A stretch of 64,000 bases of DNA from Alloprevotella sp. oral taxon 473 str. F0040 (lineage in GTDB: Bacteria; Bacteroidota; Bacteroidia; Bacteroidales; Bacteroidaceae), in NCBI RefSeq assembly GCF_000318095.2, contig NZ_KB290717.1:518838-582837 (forward strand). The letters are read 5' to 3'. The notes under the pieces were generated by a model that had not been told where the DNA came from, searched no databases, and saw only the letters and a list, made by a program, of their open reading frames with translations. Shown here piece by piece: positions 33,641-42,066 of this stretch (positions are counted from its first letter, which is position 1; each line of letters begins with the position of its first letter). The translations under genes and the position numbers were made by a program.

Positions 33641-36600
33641 ATGAATAAAACAGCTATATTATCTTTACCGCTCAACAAACGTCTATATACATTGTGTTTA
33701 GCTATGTTTGTTGTGCTACCTCATTTTGCAGAGATTATCTCACCTTCTAATGCCTTAGATATTGCGCAACAATATGTACAGGTTAAGGCTAAGGATAAGC
33801 AAATGATCAAAAGACTCTCAAAGAAAGCCCATCGAAACACACTCTCTAGCCAAGCAACGCCCTACTATCTATTTAACGATGCCCAAAATCGCGGTTTCGT
33901 GCTTGTTGCAGGCGACAATGCTTTGGGGGAAGTTCTAGCTTATAGCAATACCAACACGCTGGACACGACCAGTATAAATCCAGGTGCTCGCTACCTGCTT
34001 GAAGAGTATAAAAAGAGCTTTATCGCATTGCAAAAGAGAAGCCGACAACAGACAAGACTCATTAATACAACTTCTCTTAAAACGAAAGTTCCTGAGCTAC
34101 TAACGAGTAAATGGAACCAAGACTCCCCTTACAACCTGTATCTAGGCCCTAATCAAGATGGTAGCTACCCATACACAGGTTGCGTAGCTACTGCCGTAGC
34201 TCAAATTATGGCTTTTCATAAATGGCCCATCCAAGGTTCTGGATCTAACGCCTACAGAGTTACTCACTACAACGACAGACTCACTGCAGATTTTTCAAAG
34301 TCACGCTACGACTGGAAGAACATGCGCGATGAGTATCGCTCTAGTGCTAACGAACAACAGAAGAATGCAGTAGCTCTTCTGATGAAAGACGTAGGCATTG
34401 CAACTAATATGCAATATACCCCATGGTATAGTGGCACTCTCACATGGAACGCAAAAGAAGCCGTTAGCCAGTACTTTCAATATGATGCTGCACTTCTGTC
34501 GAAAGCCACTGAAGGAAGCAACTTTGTTCAAGTCATCCATCAAGAAATCAGTAACGGCTATCCTGTATACCTATCTGGCTTCCAATCTTTAGGAAAGAGT
34601 GGGCATGCTTGGGTCGCTGATGGTTATGATGAAAAAGGGCTAACCCACATGAACTTTGGTTGGGGTGGGCAAGCAGATGGCTATTATTCTATTGATGCTA
34701 TTAACGTAGAAAACTCTGGTGCTGAGTTTGGAGGAAAGTCTCTGAGTTTTAGTAAAGGGATGGAGGCTCTCTTGATGCATCCGCATAAAGATGGGAAGAA
34801 TACTCTACCCACAGAATTTCAGAATGAAGCTGCTCGCCTCATGGGAAATAATGGTTTTGAATTTAGACTCGCTGAGGGACAGTCTAAAATTCAGGATCAA
34901 AACAATCCTATTCGTGTCACGCTTTCTGATATTATCAACAAAGGAAATGCCTTTAATGGTAAAATAGGACTTGTTGTTTACAATGAACAACAACAGCAAA
35001 TGTCAGAACCCAACTATGCATCATCGTCTATTGACTTATTAGAATCTGGACTTTACACAGAAAAGCTACCCATTTCCCTCAATGTCAAAGATTTAAAAGA
35101 TGGTCGTTATATTATTGCTCCGATATGTCAGCCTTCCACCCTATCGACAACTAACGTCTTCTATCCTATAAGAAATACTCCTAAGATTGTACTTGAAATC
35201 AAGGATGGAAAAGCCCATGTCTTACAGGAATACTACACTGGAGCTGGATACATATGGGATGGAAAACCTGTAAGTCGCCAGCCCCTACGCGTAGGTTCAT
35301 CAGCAGAATTATACTGTCCCATCCGCATTCTACAAGCAGCCTATAAACAGTCGACTTTCAAAGTCTCCTTTATCAATGCACAAGGAACAGAAGTTTATAT
35401 CGCGCAAAGTAGAACAGATGGAATTGAAATGCAAGACTTTCAGACCAAACAAATTTCCCTTAATGTTGATTTACCCCAAAGTTTGTCTCCTGGCACATAT
35501 CGACTCAAAGCACAAATGATTTGGTCGAAGGATGCACTAAGTGGACTCGACAAAGATAAGTACTTTGATGTTCAAGAAACGAATGAGACCAGCACCACCA
35601 CTATCGAAGTGAAACCCCAGCTGCAATCTTCCCAGCTGATGGTATTAGGCAGCACTTTCGAAGACAACTCAGGAACATCCTTTGAAGCTCAACAACCCAT
35701 ACCTGTGAATGGTAATTTCAAATTTTCACTGAGCATTAAGAACAATAGTAACACTTTGTTCCGTGGCAACCTCAAATGCTATTTTGAAGAACAAGCTACG
35801 GGAGTCAGAGTTCCTCTTGAGCATCCATTCCTTAATAACATAACGATTGAAAAAAACCGACTTAGCTTACCTACTTCAGGCTGGCTAAAGAACGAAAGCT
35901 TGAAAGTCAACAATGATAAAGCTTATCATCTGATTGTTGTGCAACAGCTAGAGAACGGTGATCAAATCGAAGTACCATTTGCACCAGGTAAGCAACGCAC
36001 ATACTGGTTTAAAAATGCCACTGTCTCAGCCAACTCCACTTCTACCTATGTGCCGCAGCCCAAAGAGTTCTTCACACTTAAGCTCGCAACAAGATCAGCT
36101 TATGTCATAGCCCCCAGCTCACGTGAGGTAGAGAAAAGTGAATTATCAACAATTCAAGAAGCTGAAGCGAAGAATGACGCTCGCGCTATCTTCTATCGAG
36201 AAGGTGACTATATCATTTCTCTCTCTACTGGTCGTGTAATCCAATGGAATAGTGAAGAACGTGACTGGAACCAAGTTCTCACCTTTGCTCCAGAAGGGCA
36301 AATGGGTAGTCCGCTTCATTGGATACAGCAAGACGGAAACATCAGACCACGTGGTTTGGGATACCGCGACATAGCACTCTCCACACCTATGGTTGCTGAA
36401 CGTGTAGACGTCCTCCCCATCACGCTAGCTCAGCATGGCATGGCTAGTTTCTTCACACCAGTACAAGGTAAGGTGACAGATGGAATAGCCTATCGAGCGA
36501 CTTTAGATAATGAAGGCCAACTGGAATTACATAAGATAGAAGGTGATATCCCCGCAAATACAGCCTTCTTGGTCGAAAAAATCCAAGCTACGCAAGTGCA

Positions 36601-36961
36601 TTTTCAGATCAAAAAAAGCAGTGGTTTGCTGTCCCCTTTCTCATCTAACGACAATATACTTTATGGCTCAGTGACAACACCACCGACTACCAGTTCATCC
36701 ATAGTCTATGCTCTTTCAGGTGAGGAAAAAGCCTACCACCGTCTTGGGGCTTGGCAACGTCCCTTCCGTGCCTACATCATTCGTGCAACGGCTCTAGGAC
36801 ATGCTCCTAGTTTCAGTATTAAACCCACTGGAATTGTGAGTCCTCAGCTTAGTACGAAGAGTACATGGAACACCCCCATCTTTGACCTCACAGGACGTCG
36901 TATTTCTACTCCTAAATCTGGACAAATCTTGATTGAAGGTGGACGAAAGGTGATGCACTAA
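33641..36961 (+). CDS. Secreted C10-family cysteine protease (streptopain/interpain-like)
   Basis: A 1106-residue exported protease. Signal peptide about 1-32, then a Spi-type propeptide with SNALDIAQQYV and YYLFNDAQNRGFVLVAGDN. In the catalytic domain (about 150-390), YPYTGCVATAVAQIMAFHKWP contains the nucleophile Cys181, GKSGHAWVADGYD the catalytic His322, and NFGWGGQADGYY the downstream Trp/Gly motif. The last 700 residues are beta-rich repeats ending in a module shared with the product of 15591-16946, and then the tail FDLTGRRISTPKSGQILIEGG. The family includes SpeB of Streptococcus and interpain A of Prevotella intermedia. A TATCTTTC box (33624-33631) is very close to the ATG, and a promoter is uncertain. 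Confidence 0.93.
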   Translation: MNKTAILSLPLNKRLYTLCLAMFVVLPHFAEIISPSNALDIAQQYVQVKAKDKQMIKRLSKKAHRNTLSSQATPYYLFNDAQNRGFVLVAGDNALGEVLAYSNTNTLDTTSINPGARYLLEEYKKSFIALQKRSRQQTRLINTTSLKTKVPELLTSKWNQDSPYNLYLGPNQDGSYPYTGCVATAVAQIMAFHKWPIQGSGSNAYRVTHYNDRLTADFSKSRYDWKNMRDEYRSSANEQQKNAVALLMKDVGIATNMQYTPWYSGTLTWNAKEAVSQYFQYDAALLSKATEGSNFVQVIHQEISNGYPVYLSGFQSLGKSGHAWVADGYDEKGLTHMNFGWGGQADGYYSIDAINVENSGAEFGGKSLSFSKGMEALLMHPHKDGKNTLPTEFQNEAARLMGNNGFEFRLAEGQSKIQDQNNPIRVTLSDIINKGNAFNGKIGLVVYNEQQQQMSEPNYASSSIDLLESGLYTEKLPISLNVKDLKDGRYIIAPICQPSTLSTTNVFYPIRNTPKIVLEIKDGKAHVLQEYYTGAGYIWDGKPVSRQPLRVGSSAELYCPIRILQAAYKQSTFKVSFINAQGTEVYIAQSRTDGIEMQDFQTKQISLNVDLPQSLSPGTYRLKAQMIWSKDALSGLDKDKYFDVQETNETSTTTIEVKPQLQSSQLMVLGSTFEDNSGTSFEAQQPIPVNGNFKFSLSIKNNSNTLFRGNLKCYFEEQATGVRVPLEHPFLNNITIEKNRLSLPTSGWLKNESLKVNNDKAYHLIVVQQLENGDQIEVPFAPGKQRTYWFKNATVSANSTSTYVPQPKEFFTLKLATRSAYVIAPSSREVEKSELSTIQEAEAKNDARAIFYREGDYIISLSTGRVIQWNSEERDWNQVLTFAPEGQMGSPLHWIQQDGNIRPRGLGYRDIALSTPMVAERVDVLPITLAQHGMASFFTPVQGKVTDGIAYRATLDNEGQLELHKIEGDIPANTAFLVEKIQATQVHFQIKKSSGLLSPFSSNDNILYGSVTTPPTTSSSIVYALSGEEKAYHRLGAWQRPFRAYIIRATALGHAPSFSIKPTGIVSPQLSTKSTWNTPIFDLTGRRISTPKSGQILIEGGRKVMH

Positions 36962-37015
36962 GTCTACCCTCTTGCCTTCTCAGACATTGATATAAACAAT
37001 GGAGGTTCTATAAAA

Positions 37016-37107
37016 GCTCCAACTATCCTCCATAACTCTCCCATATAAATTGGAAAATCTCCCATGTTTTACTGAAAACGTGGGAGATTTTTGCATTTTG
37101 CTCCGAC
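37016..37107. repeat. 21-bp phased repeat array D, with terminator
   Basis: Motif copies start at 37016 (GCTCCAAC), 37037 (TCTCCCAT), 37058 (TCTCCCAT), 37079 (CGTGGGAG, reverse core) and 37100 (GCTCCGAC), each 21 bases apart. Arms AAAATCTCCCATG (from 37054) and CGTGGGAGATTTT (to 37091) form a bidirectional terminator stem with one G-U pair, just after the C10 protease gene. Confidence 0.7.
37054..37092 (+). terminator. Terminator of the C10 protease gene
   Basis: A 17-bp stem (37054-37070 with 37075-37091, one G-U pair) with a four-base loop; the right arm ends in T's. It lies inside the phased repeat array. Confidence 0.8.
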
Positions 37108-37183
37108 AAGTTTTCTAGCATATCGTTTGCCGGAATAGCACCGTTTACATCTCTTTACAATTCTCTCTTTTTATCCTTCCTTC

Positions 37184-37471
37184 CTCGCGCGCGCGTACGT
37201 AACAGGAATTTTGACCTTTTTGCTTTCACAACCTTCACAGATTTCATTGTAACACACTATCACACAAACGCTTATAGTCACCTTTCGGACATTTTTTAAG
37301 AATTGGCAAAAAATCAAGGTATTCAGAATGGAAATCTCTACGTTGAACTTCTCCAAGCTACAAGAGCGTCTAAGAAAACTTGTCACATGCAACGGCTCGT
37401 TTATGTGAAGGTTGTGAAAGCAAAAATGCAAAGTTGCTAGGGAATGCACGCGCGTCACGCGTACGCGCGAG
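37184..37471. repeat. Perfect 23-bp inverted repeat with alternating CG/TA flanks (MITE-like or regulatory)
   Basis: Inner arms 37217-37239 and 37404-37426 are perfect 23-bp inverted repeats with the core GCTTTCACAACCTTCACA, separated by 164 bases. Outside them, 37184-37199 (CTCGCGCGCGCGTACG) and about 37460-37471 (CGTACGCGCGAG) are also complementary with a four-base insertion. The outer tracts are alternating purine-pyrimidine (37186-37201 and 37456-37469) and could adopt Z-DNA. The 164-base interior and the flanks encode nothing I can support. No target-site duplication is visible. Confidence 0.75.
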
Positions 37472-37948
37472 AAACCGTACTCCTTTTGCCACACAATACA
37501 GCAACACCAGGTGAAAGATATAGGTGAACAAGCACTTTTTGATTTCGCTGCTCACCAGCTCTTTATAATTAGATGTTTTTTGAACCTTCACCGTTGACAT
37601 CTCTACACCACAAAAAGAGCGGTTTCAGTGATTTTCTCCTCAAAAGTTGAGCATTTTTCATTCTTTTAAGGCTGATTTTCTCACTTTCGGTGCATTGCTA
37701 CCCATATCTATAGAGGGAGTGCAGCTCATGAAGCACGCAAATCATTGCTTGTCGCAACACCTTCCTTGCACACCCCACCCATAATCTACTAGACAAAAAC
37801 ACAAGTTTCCGTATCCTCCAGCTGTCAAATCGTTAAATTTTCACCTTTCACCGCATTTTTCTTGAAAAAGATTTGGTACTCTCAAAAGAAACTCAGACAT
37901 TCGCAGTGTAACACGACACTATTACACCAAAACACAGGAATTACTCCT
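37472..37948. other. Noncoding DNA with repeated TTCACC/GGTGAA motifs
   Basis: About 480 bases without a supported gene. The motif GGTGAA or its complement TTCACC recurs: GGTGAAAGATATAGGTGAAC (about 37510-37529), AACCTTCACCGTTG (about 37583), and TTTTCACCTTTCACCGC (about 37838-37854). The inverted-repeat arms nearby also contain TTCACA/TGTGAA. These could be binding sites or remnants of a repeat family. Confidence 0.45.
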
Positions 37949-37985
37949 ATGATTTGGACAAATCATAAACCATAGAAATTCTATG
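37949..37985 (+). promoter_or_regulatory. Two adjacent palindromes at the start of the ABC-GntR operon (candidate operator)
   Basis: ATGATTT/AAATCAT (37949-37955 with 37960-37966) and CATAGAA/TTCTATG (37971-37977 with 37979-37985) are 7-bp inverted repeats. The second overlaps the ATG at 37983. A GntR/YtrA-type repressor is encoded two genes downstream and commonly autoregulates such operons, so these are candidate operators. This is inference. Confidence 0.5.
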
Positions 37986-38846
37986 ATAACGATACAAAAC
38001 CTCCACTTCAACTACGGCAACTCTGCCTACAAGGTATTTGAAGACTTCACCTTGAACATCCCCAATGGTAAAATCATTGGACTACTTGGCAGAAACGGTA
38101 CAGGCAAATCTACCCTACTCTATCTCATCTCAGGACTACTCCGTCCCAACCAAGGCATGATGCTCGTAGATGGCTACGTTTCTCAAGACAGACATCCCGA
38201 AATGTTGCAAGACATCATGATTGTCCCCGAAGAAATAGACCTTCCTGCAGTTAGTTTTAAAGACTTTATCCGCACCAATCGTGTGTACTATCCCAACTTC
38301 TCAGAAGAGGTGTTGCACCAAGTGCTTCGCGATTTTGATATTCCCGCAGAATTTAATCTCACTGCGCTCTCTATGGGACAGAAAAAGAAGGTGTTCATGG
38401 CTTTTGCCCTCGCCACTTGCACTAAATATCTGCTCATGGACGAACCCACCAATGGTCTGGACATCCCCTCCAAGATGCAATTCCGCCGAACCCTCGCTTC
38501 GCAGATGAATGCAAATCGCACCATCATCGTTTCTACCCACCAAGTGCACGATGTGGAACAACTCATTGACCATGTGGTGCTCATCGAAGGCACACACTTA
38601 CTGGTAGATAACTCCACCAACGAATTGAGCAAACTACTACGCTTTGAACAACGCCCTTATGGAGCGCCCCTCGATGACGCACTCTACGTGGAGCCCTCAC
38701 TCTCAGGTTCTGCAGTCATCACACCCACTAAAGGCCGTGAAGAAACTCCCATCAATCTGGAGCTACTCTTTAATGCCATCGTGCAATATCCTGACTTGCT
38801 TCACCAAGCAGAAGCAGCGAATAATGGGACTATAGCCTCATTCTAA
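37983..38846 (+). CDS. ABC transporter ATP-binding protein (YtrB-like)
   Basis: A 287-residue ATPase. The Walker A is GLLGRNGTGKSTLL (about 33-46), the signature is ALSMGQKKK (about 130-138), Walker B is KYLLMDEPTNGLD (about 148-160), and the H-loop is VSTHQVHDV. The last about 70 residues are an extension with no recognised motif. It begins an operon with a six-helix permease and a GntR regulator, the layout of GntR-controlled ABC systems such as Bacillus ytr genes, which respond to envelope-acting compounds. The substrate is unknown. The start codon is inside a palindrome (37971-37985). Confidence 0.93.
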   Translation: MITIQNLHFNYGNSAYKVFEDFTLNIPNGKIIGLLGRNGTGKSTLLYLISGLLRPNQGMMLVDGYVSQDRHPEMLQDIMIVPEEIDLPAVSFKDFIRTNRVYYPNFSEEVLHQVLRDFDIPAEFNLTALSMGQKKKVFMAFALATCTKYLLMDEPTNGLDIPSKMQFRRTLASQMNANRTIIVSTHQVHDVEQLIDHVVLIEGTHLLVDNSTNELSKLLRFEQRPYGAPLDDALYVEPSLSGSAVITPTKGREETPINLELLFNAIVQYPDLLHQAEAANNGTIASF

Positions 38847-38876
38847 TTTTGTTTCACCTCTAAAACATACTCGATT

Positions 38877-39755
38877 ATGGATTTCCACAAAATTAATTTC
38901 CAACGTGTTGGATGGTTATTGCGCCAAAATGTGGTGGAACATTGGAAGACGCACTTGCGTTATTACCTCGGACTCCAAGTTGGCTTTCTCATTGCCCTCC
39001 TTCTTTTCATCTACAATGTCTTGCAGGCCTTCACCAATGGCTACAATGAAGAGAGTACCTACGAAGCATTAGGAATAATGGCGCACAGCATGGCTAGCAT
39101 AGGCTGCATAACCCTCTATGCGGCATTCATCTTTAGTACTTCAGCTGTATTTTCGCTAAAAACAGAACGCAGCAAAAGGATCGTTCAACTGATGACTCCA
39201 GCCACAACGGCAGAAAAAGTGCTTTCGCGTTTTATTCTCTATAATCTCGGAGCTATTGCGCTTTCCTTTAGTGCACTTCTCTTCACAGACTTAGTAGGTT
39301 TTTTTGTGGTGGAAGCCTTTGATTTAGATTATGTGTGGTTTACCCCCAAGATGCTAGCCAATATCTGTGACAGTTTGGTGATTCCACCATTTTCCTCAGA
39401 AGACTTCCAACCTCTGCTAGGTGCATGGAGCTTACGCAGCTTACCCATTTTCTCTATCGTCGTATTATGGAGCTTTTATCTCTGGGGTGGCGCAGTCTTT
39501 CGTAAAAAGTCATTTATTATGACTTCCTTGTTCTGCTTCATCATCTTTGTCATCTTTTCGGCTATCACGACATCTGTGATCGTCTATTATTCCGATATTT
39601 ATAGCTGGCATGACAAAGAAATTAAATTGATTGTGAACATCGTGTTTACTACATATTACTTAATTGGCTGGGTATGGCTCGCAGCGAATATCTATTTCGG
39701 CTATCGCATCCGTAAACGTGCCTCGCTCATGCCTCGCCATTGGGTGGGACAATAA
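38877..39755 (+). CDS. ABC transporter permease
   Basis: A 292-residue membrane protein with about six helices, including FLIALLLFIYNVLQAF, MASIGCITLYAAFIFSTSAVFSL, FILYNLGAIALSFSALLF and a C-terminal TYYLIGWVWLAANIYFGYRIRKR. It resembles the ABC-2 type permeases that pair with YtrB-like ATPases. It lies 30 bases downstream of the ATPase and 33 upstream of the GntR regulator. No periplasmic binding protein is nearby, which fits an exporter or sensor role rather than uptake. Confidence 0.85.
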   Translation: MDFHKINFQRVGWLLRQNVVEHWKTHLRYYLGLQVGFLIALLLFIYNVLQAFTNGYNEESTYEALGIMAHSMASIGCITLYAAFIFSTSAVFSLKTERSKRIVQLMTPATTAEKVLSRFILYNLGAIALSFSALLFTDLVGFFVVEAFDLDYVWFTPKMLANICDSLVIPPFSSEDFQPLLGAWSLRSLPIFSIVVLWSFYLWGGAVFRKKSFIMTSLFCFIIFVIFSAITTSVIVYYSDIYSWHDKEIKLIVNIVFTTYYLIGWVWLAANIYFGYRIRKRASLMPRHWVGQ

Positions 39756-39788
39756 TTTCTAGTTATCTATTTTCTAACATACAACAAA

Positions 39789-40196
39789 ATGAATTTCCGC
39801 GACGGACAACCCATCTATCTGCAAATTGCAGAACGCTTGATGGACGAAATCCTCGCAGGACAGTACACCGCCGATGAACGTGTGCCTGGCGTGCGTGACT
39901 ATAGTGCACTACTACAGGTGAATGTAAACACCACGGTTAAGGCTTTCGACGTATTGGTGCAGAAAGGTATTCTCTACAACAAACGCGGCTTAGGCTCCTT
40001 TGTTAGTCCAGATGCTATACAAATCATTAGTGATCTACGACAAGATGATTTGCTCAACCAATTACTTCCTGATTTGGCGCACCAAATGCAACACCTCGGA
40101 ATTCCTATCAGTAAGGTGGTCGAACGCTTGCAACAACTGATTTCTCAACGACAAGAGGTGCAGAACAGTATGGCGCAAACAACAAGCATTGTTTAG
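39789..40196 (+). CDS. GntR-family transcriptional regulator, YtrA subfamily
   Basis: A 135-residue repressor-type protein. The winged helix spans residues 1-70: MNFRDGQPIYLQIAERLMDEILAGQYTADERVPGVRDYSALLQVNVNTTVKAFDVL. The effector-binding domain is reduced to a short helical tail, as in the YtrA subfamily. Such regulators usually control the ABC genes beside them. It follows the permease by 33 bases, so it is in the same operon. Candidate sites are the palindromes at 37949-37985. Confidence 0.92.
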   Translation: MNFRDGQPIYLQIAERLMDEILAGQYTADERVPGVRDYSALLQVNVNTTVKAFDVLVQKGILYNKRGLGSFVSPDAIQIISDLRQDDLLNQLLPDLAHQMQHLGIPISKVVERLQQLISQRQEVQNSMAQTTSIV

Positions 40197-40277
40197 GCAT
40201 TTCGATACTATCCTCGTAAGATTTCTCCAACACAAACTAACTATTCAACACAATAACTCATCCTAACGCTTCATCCT

Positions 40278-41108
40278 ATGAAACGAATGATATTCACTCT
40301 CACTCTCGGTCTTTTGACCGCCGTAACTTTCGCTTCGTGTCGACGTATGGCATACCATCTACAATCGATAGATTTGAAATCATCTTCCACCTCATCTGCT
40401 CAAGGAGGAGGTACTCGCACCGTAGGTCGCTTGCCTCACTTCGATGGCGTGACCGTGAGCAATGGCATCACGCTGAAATATGTGGCAGAAGGCACACCCA
40501 GCATCACAGTAACAACAAGTAACATCTCACCTTCAGACGTGATGGTGCGCGTGGACGATGACGAATTGAAGATCAACTATTCCAACGCAATTCAGGTGGC
40601 AAACGAGAAAACCGTGGTCACTATCACGGGCTATGCTATCAAAGACTTTGAGCTCGACAATGGCGGTATGATAGACATCGCTCAACCGCTCAATGTGGGT
40701 GGCAAACTTAGTTTTGAACTCAACAATGGCGGCACAATCAAATTGGTGAGTGCTAAGGCATCGGAATTGGATGTGGAAGTGAACAACGGTGGTACATTCC
40801 AAATCGGAAATGTGGAAGTGGCCAAGTTGGAAATGGACGTGCAGAATGGTGGCAACATCAACGTGAACGGTGCTACGGTGAGCGAATCTGATGCCGAAGT
40901 GTCGAATGGCGGTGGTATTGCACTGGTGGGCACTGCCAATGTGAGTAAATATCAAATCAACAATGGCGGAAAGATTCAAGCAGAACGTTTGAAGAGCAAA
41001 CGCGCTGCTGTGGAAATCTACAATGGCGGTACGCTCCACTTCAACGCACAAAGTGTGTTCAAACAAGCAGTGATGAACGGCGGTCAGGCTCAAAATCATT
41101 TCAAATAA
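40278..41108 (+). CDS. DUF2807 lipoprotein with NGG beta-ladder
   Basis: A 276-residue lipoprotein with lipobox VTFASCRR (Cys21). After a linker, GRLPHFDGVTVSNGITLKYVAEG begins the DUF2807 (GIN) domain common in Bacteroidetes, a putative adhesin/beta-helix fold. The triplet NGG occurs at residues 128, 150, 170, 190, 210, 229, 249 and 267, about every 20 residues, which suggests a beta-solenoid with one NGG turn per rung. Family members often show SGSG-type turns, so NGG here is a variant. It lies between the GntR system and the MacB-like system. No enzyme motif was seen. Confidence 0.85.
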   Translation: MKRMIFTLTLGLLTAVTFASCRRMAYHLQSIDLKSSSTSSAQGGGTRTVGRLPHFDGVTVSNGITLKYVAEGTPSITVTTSNISPSDVMVRVDDDELKINYSNAIQVANEKTVVTITGYAIKDFELDNGGMIDIAQPLNVGGKLSFELNNGGTIKLVSAKASELDVEVNNGGTFQIGNVEVAKLEMDVQNGGNINVNGATVSESDAEVSNGGGIALVGTANVSKYQINNGGKIQAERLKSKRAAVEIYNGGTLHFNAQSVFKQAVMNGGQAQNHFK

Positions 41109-41169
41109 CCCCAAAGGCTGTTGTAATAGACAACACCAGACAACACCTTATTCTATTTCTTTTGCTCTG

Positions 41170-41205
41170 GACACCTCATTGCCCACCGCACGGCACTGAG
41201 GTGTC
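41170..41205 (+). terminator. Hairpin between the DUF2807 gene and the macB-like genes
   Basis: Arms GACACCTCA (41170-41178) and TGAGGTGTC (41197-41205) pair perfectly around an 18-base loop. There is no T tract, so termination strength is uncertain. It splits the two halves of the cluster. Confidence 0.45.
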
Positions 41206-41280
41206 TAAGTATTAGTATACCATTCAGCTTCGTGCGTTAGAAAGTCACGCTTCACAACCATTTTATTAAAGTTCTGCTTT

Positions 41281-41991
41281 ATGATTCACATCGAAAATCT
41301 ACATAAGACTTACTATGCTGCACAGCCTCTACACGTGCTTAAAGGCATAAACCTCGACATTGATGAAGGTGACTTCGTGAGCATCATGGGAAGCTCAGGA
41401 TCGGGCAAGTCTACCCTACTCAATATCCTCGGCATTCTCGACAACTATGATGAGGGCAACTACTACATCAATGGAACACTCATCAAAAACCTTTCAGAAA
41501 ATAAAGCAGCCGACTATAGAAATCGAATGATTGGCTTTATTTTCCAATCGTTCAACCTCATCAATTACAAGACTGCACTTGAAAACGTGGCGCTTCCTCT
41601 CTACTACCAAGGGATATCGCGCAAGAAGCGAAACCTAATTGCGATGGAGCATCTCGATCGTTTGGGGCTCAAAGATTGGGCACATCATTTGCCCAACGAA
41701 TTGTCTGGTGGACAAAAACAGCGTGTAGCTATAGCACGTAGCATCATTACCAATCCTCAGATTCTATTGGCAGACGAACCCACAGGTGCCTTGGACTCCA
41801 CGACATCGGGCGAGGTGATGCAATTGCTCACCGACCTCAATGCCGAAGGACGCACCATCATAGTGGTGACCCATGAAAGTGGTGTGGCTTATCGCACCAA
41901 ACGCATCATTCACCTTTCAGACGGTGTGATTGAGCGCATCGAAGAAAATAATCCCAATGCGATGCAACCTTTTGGAGATTTGATGAAATAG
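41281..41991 (+). CDS. ABC ATP-binding protein of a MacB/LolD-type system
   Basis: A 236-residue ATPase. Walker A is GSSGSGKSTLLN (about 37-48), the signature LSGGQKQRVAIARSI (about 141-155), Walker B ILLADEPTGALD (about 160-171), and the H-loop VVTHES. This is the family pairing with FtsX-type permeases in macrolide/peptide exporters and lipoprotein release. Two FtsX-like permease genes, an HlyD-family gene and a TolC-like gene follow, so it probably powers a tripartite MacAB-TolC-like efflux pump. Confidence 0.95.
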   Translation: MIHIENLHKTYYAAQPLHVLKGINLDIDEGDFVSIMGSSGSGKSTLLNILGILDNYDEGNYYINGTLIKNLSENKAADYRNRMIGFIFQSFNLINYKTALENVALPLYYQGISRKKRNLIAMEHLDRLGLKDWAHHLPNELSGGQKQRVAIARSIITNPQILLADEPTGALDSTTSGEVMQLLTDLNAEGRTIIVVTHESGVAYRTKRIIHLSDGVIERIEENNPNAMQPFGDLMK

Positions 41992-42066
41992 CCGCATCAC
42001 ATCCCAACCTTATGACTGTTTCCAAGAAAGTTTGCCTTTCTTGTCACTCCTATAACATAGCGAACT

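Noticed and set aside
37217-37426. The inverted repeat as an insertion sequence
   Set aside because: The interior of 164 bases is too short for a transposase, none of its frames resembles one, and no target duplication is visible at either end.
37171-37600. Overlapping minus-strand ORFs of 76-107 codons in the 1-kb gap
   Set aside because: They run through the inverted repeat and the CG/TA tract, give Arg/Ala-rich peptides with no family resemblance and lack a sensible promoter.
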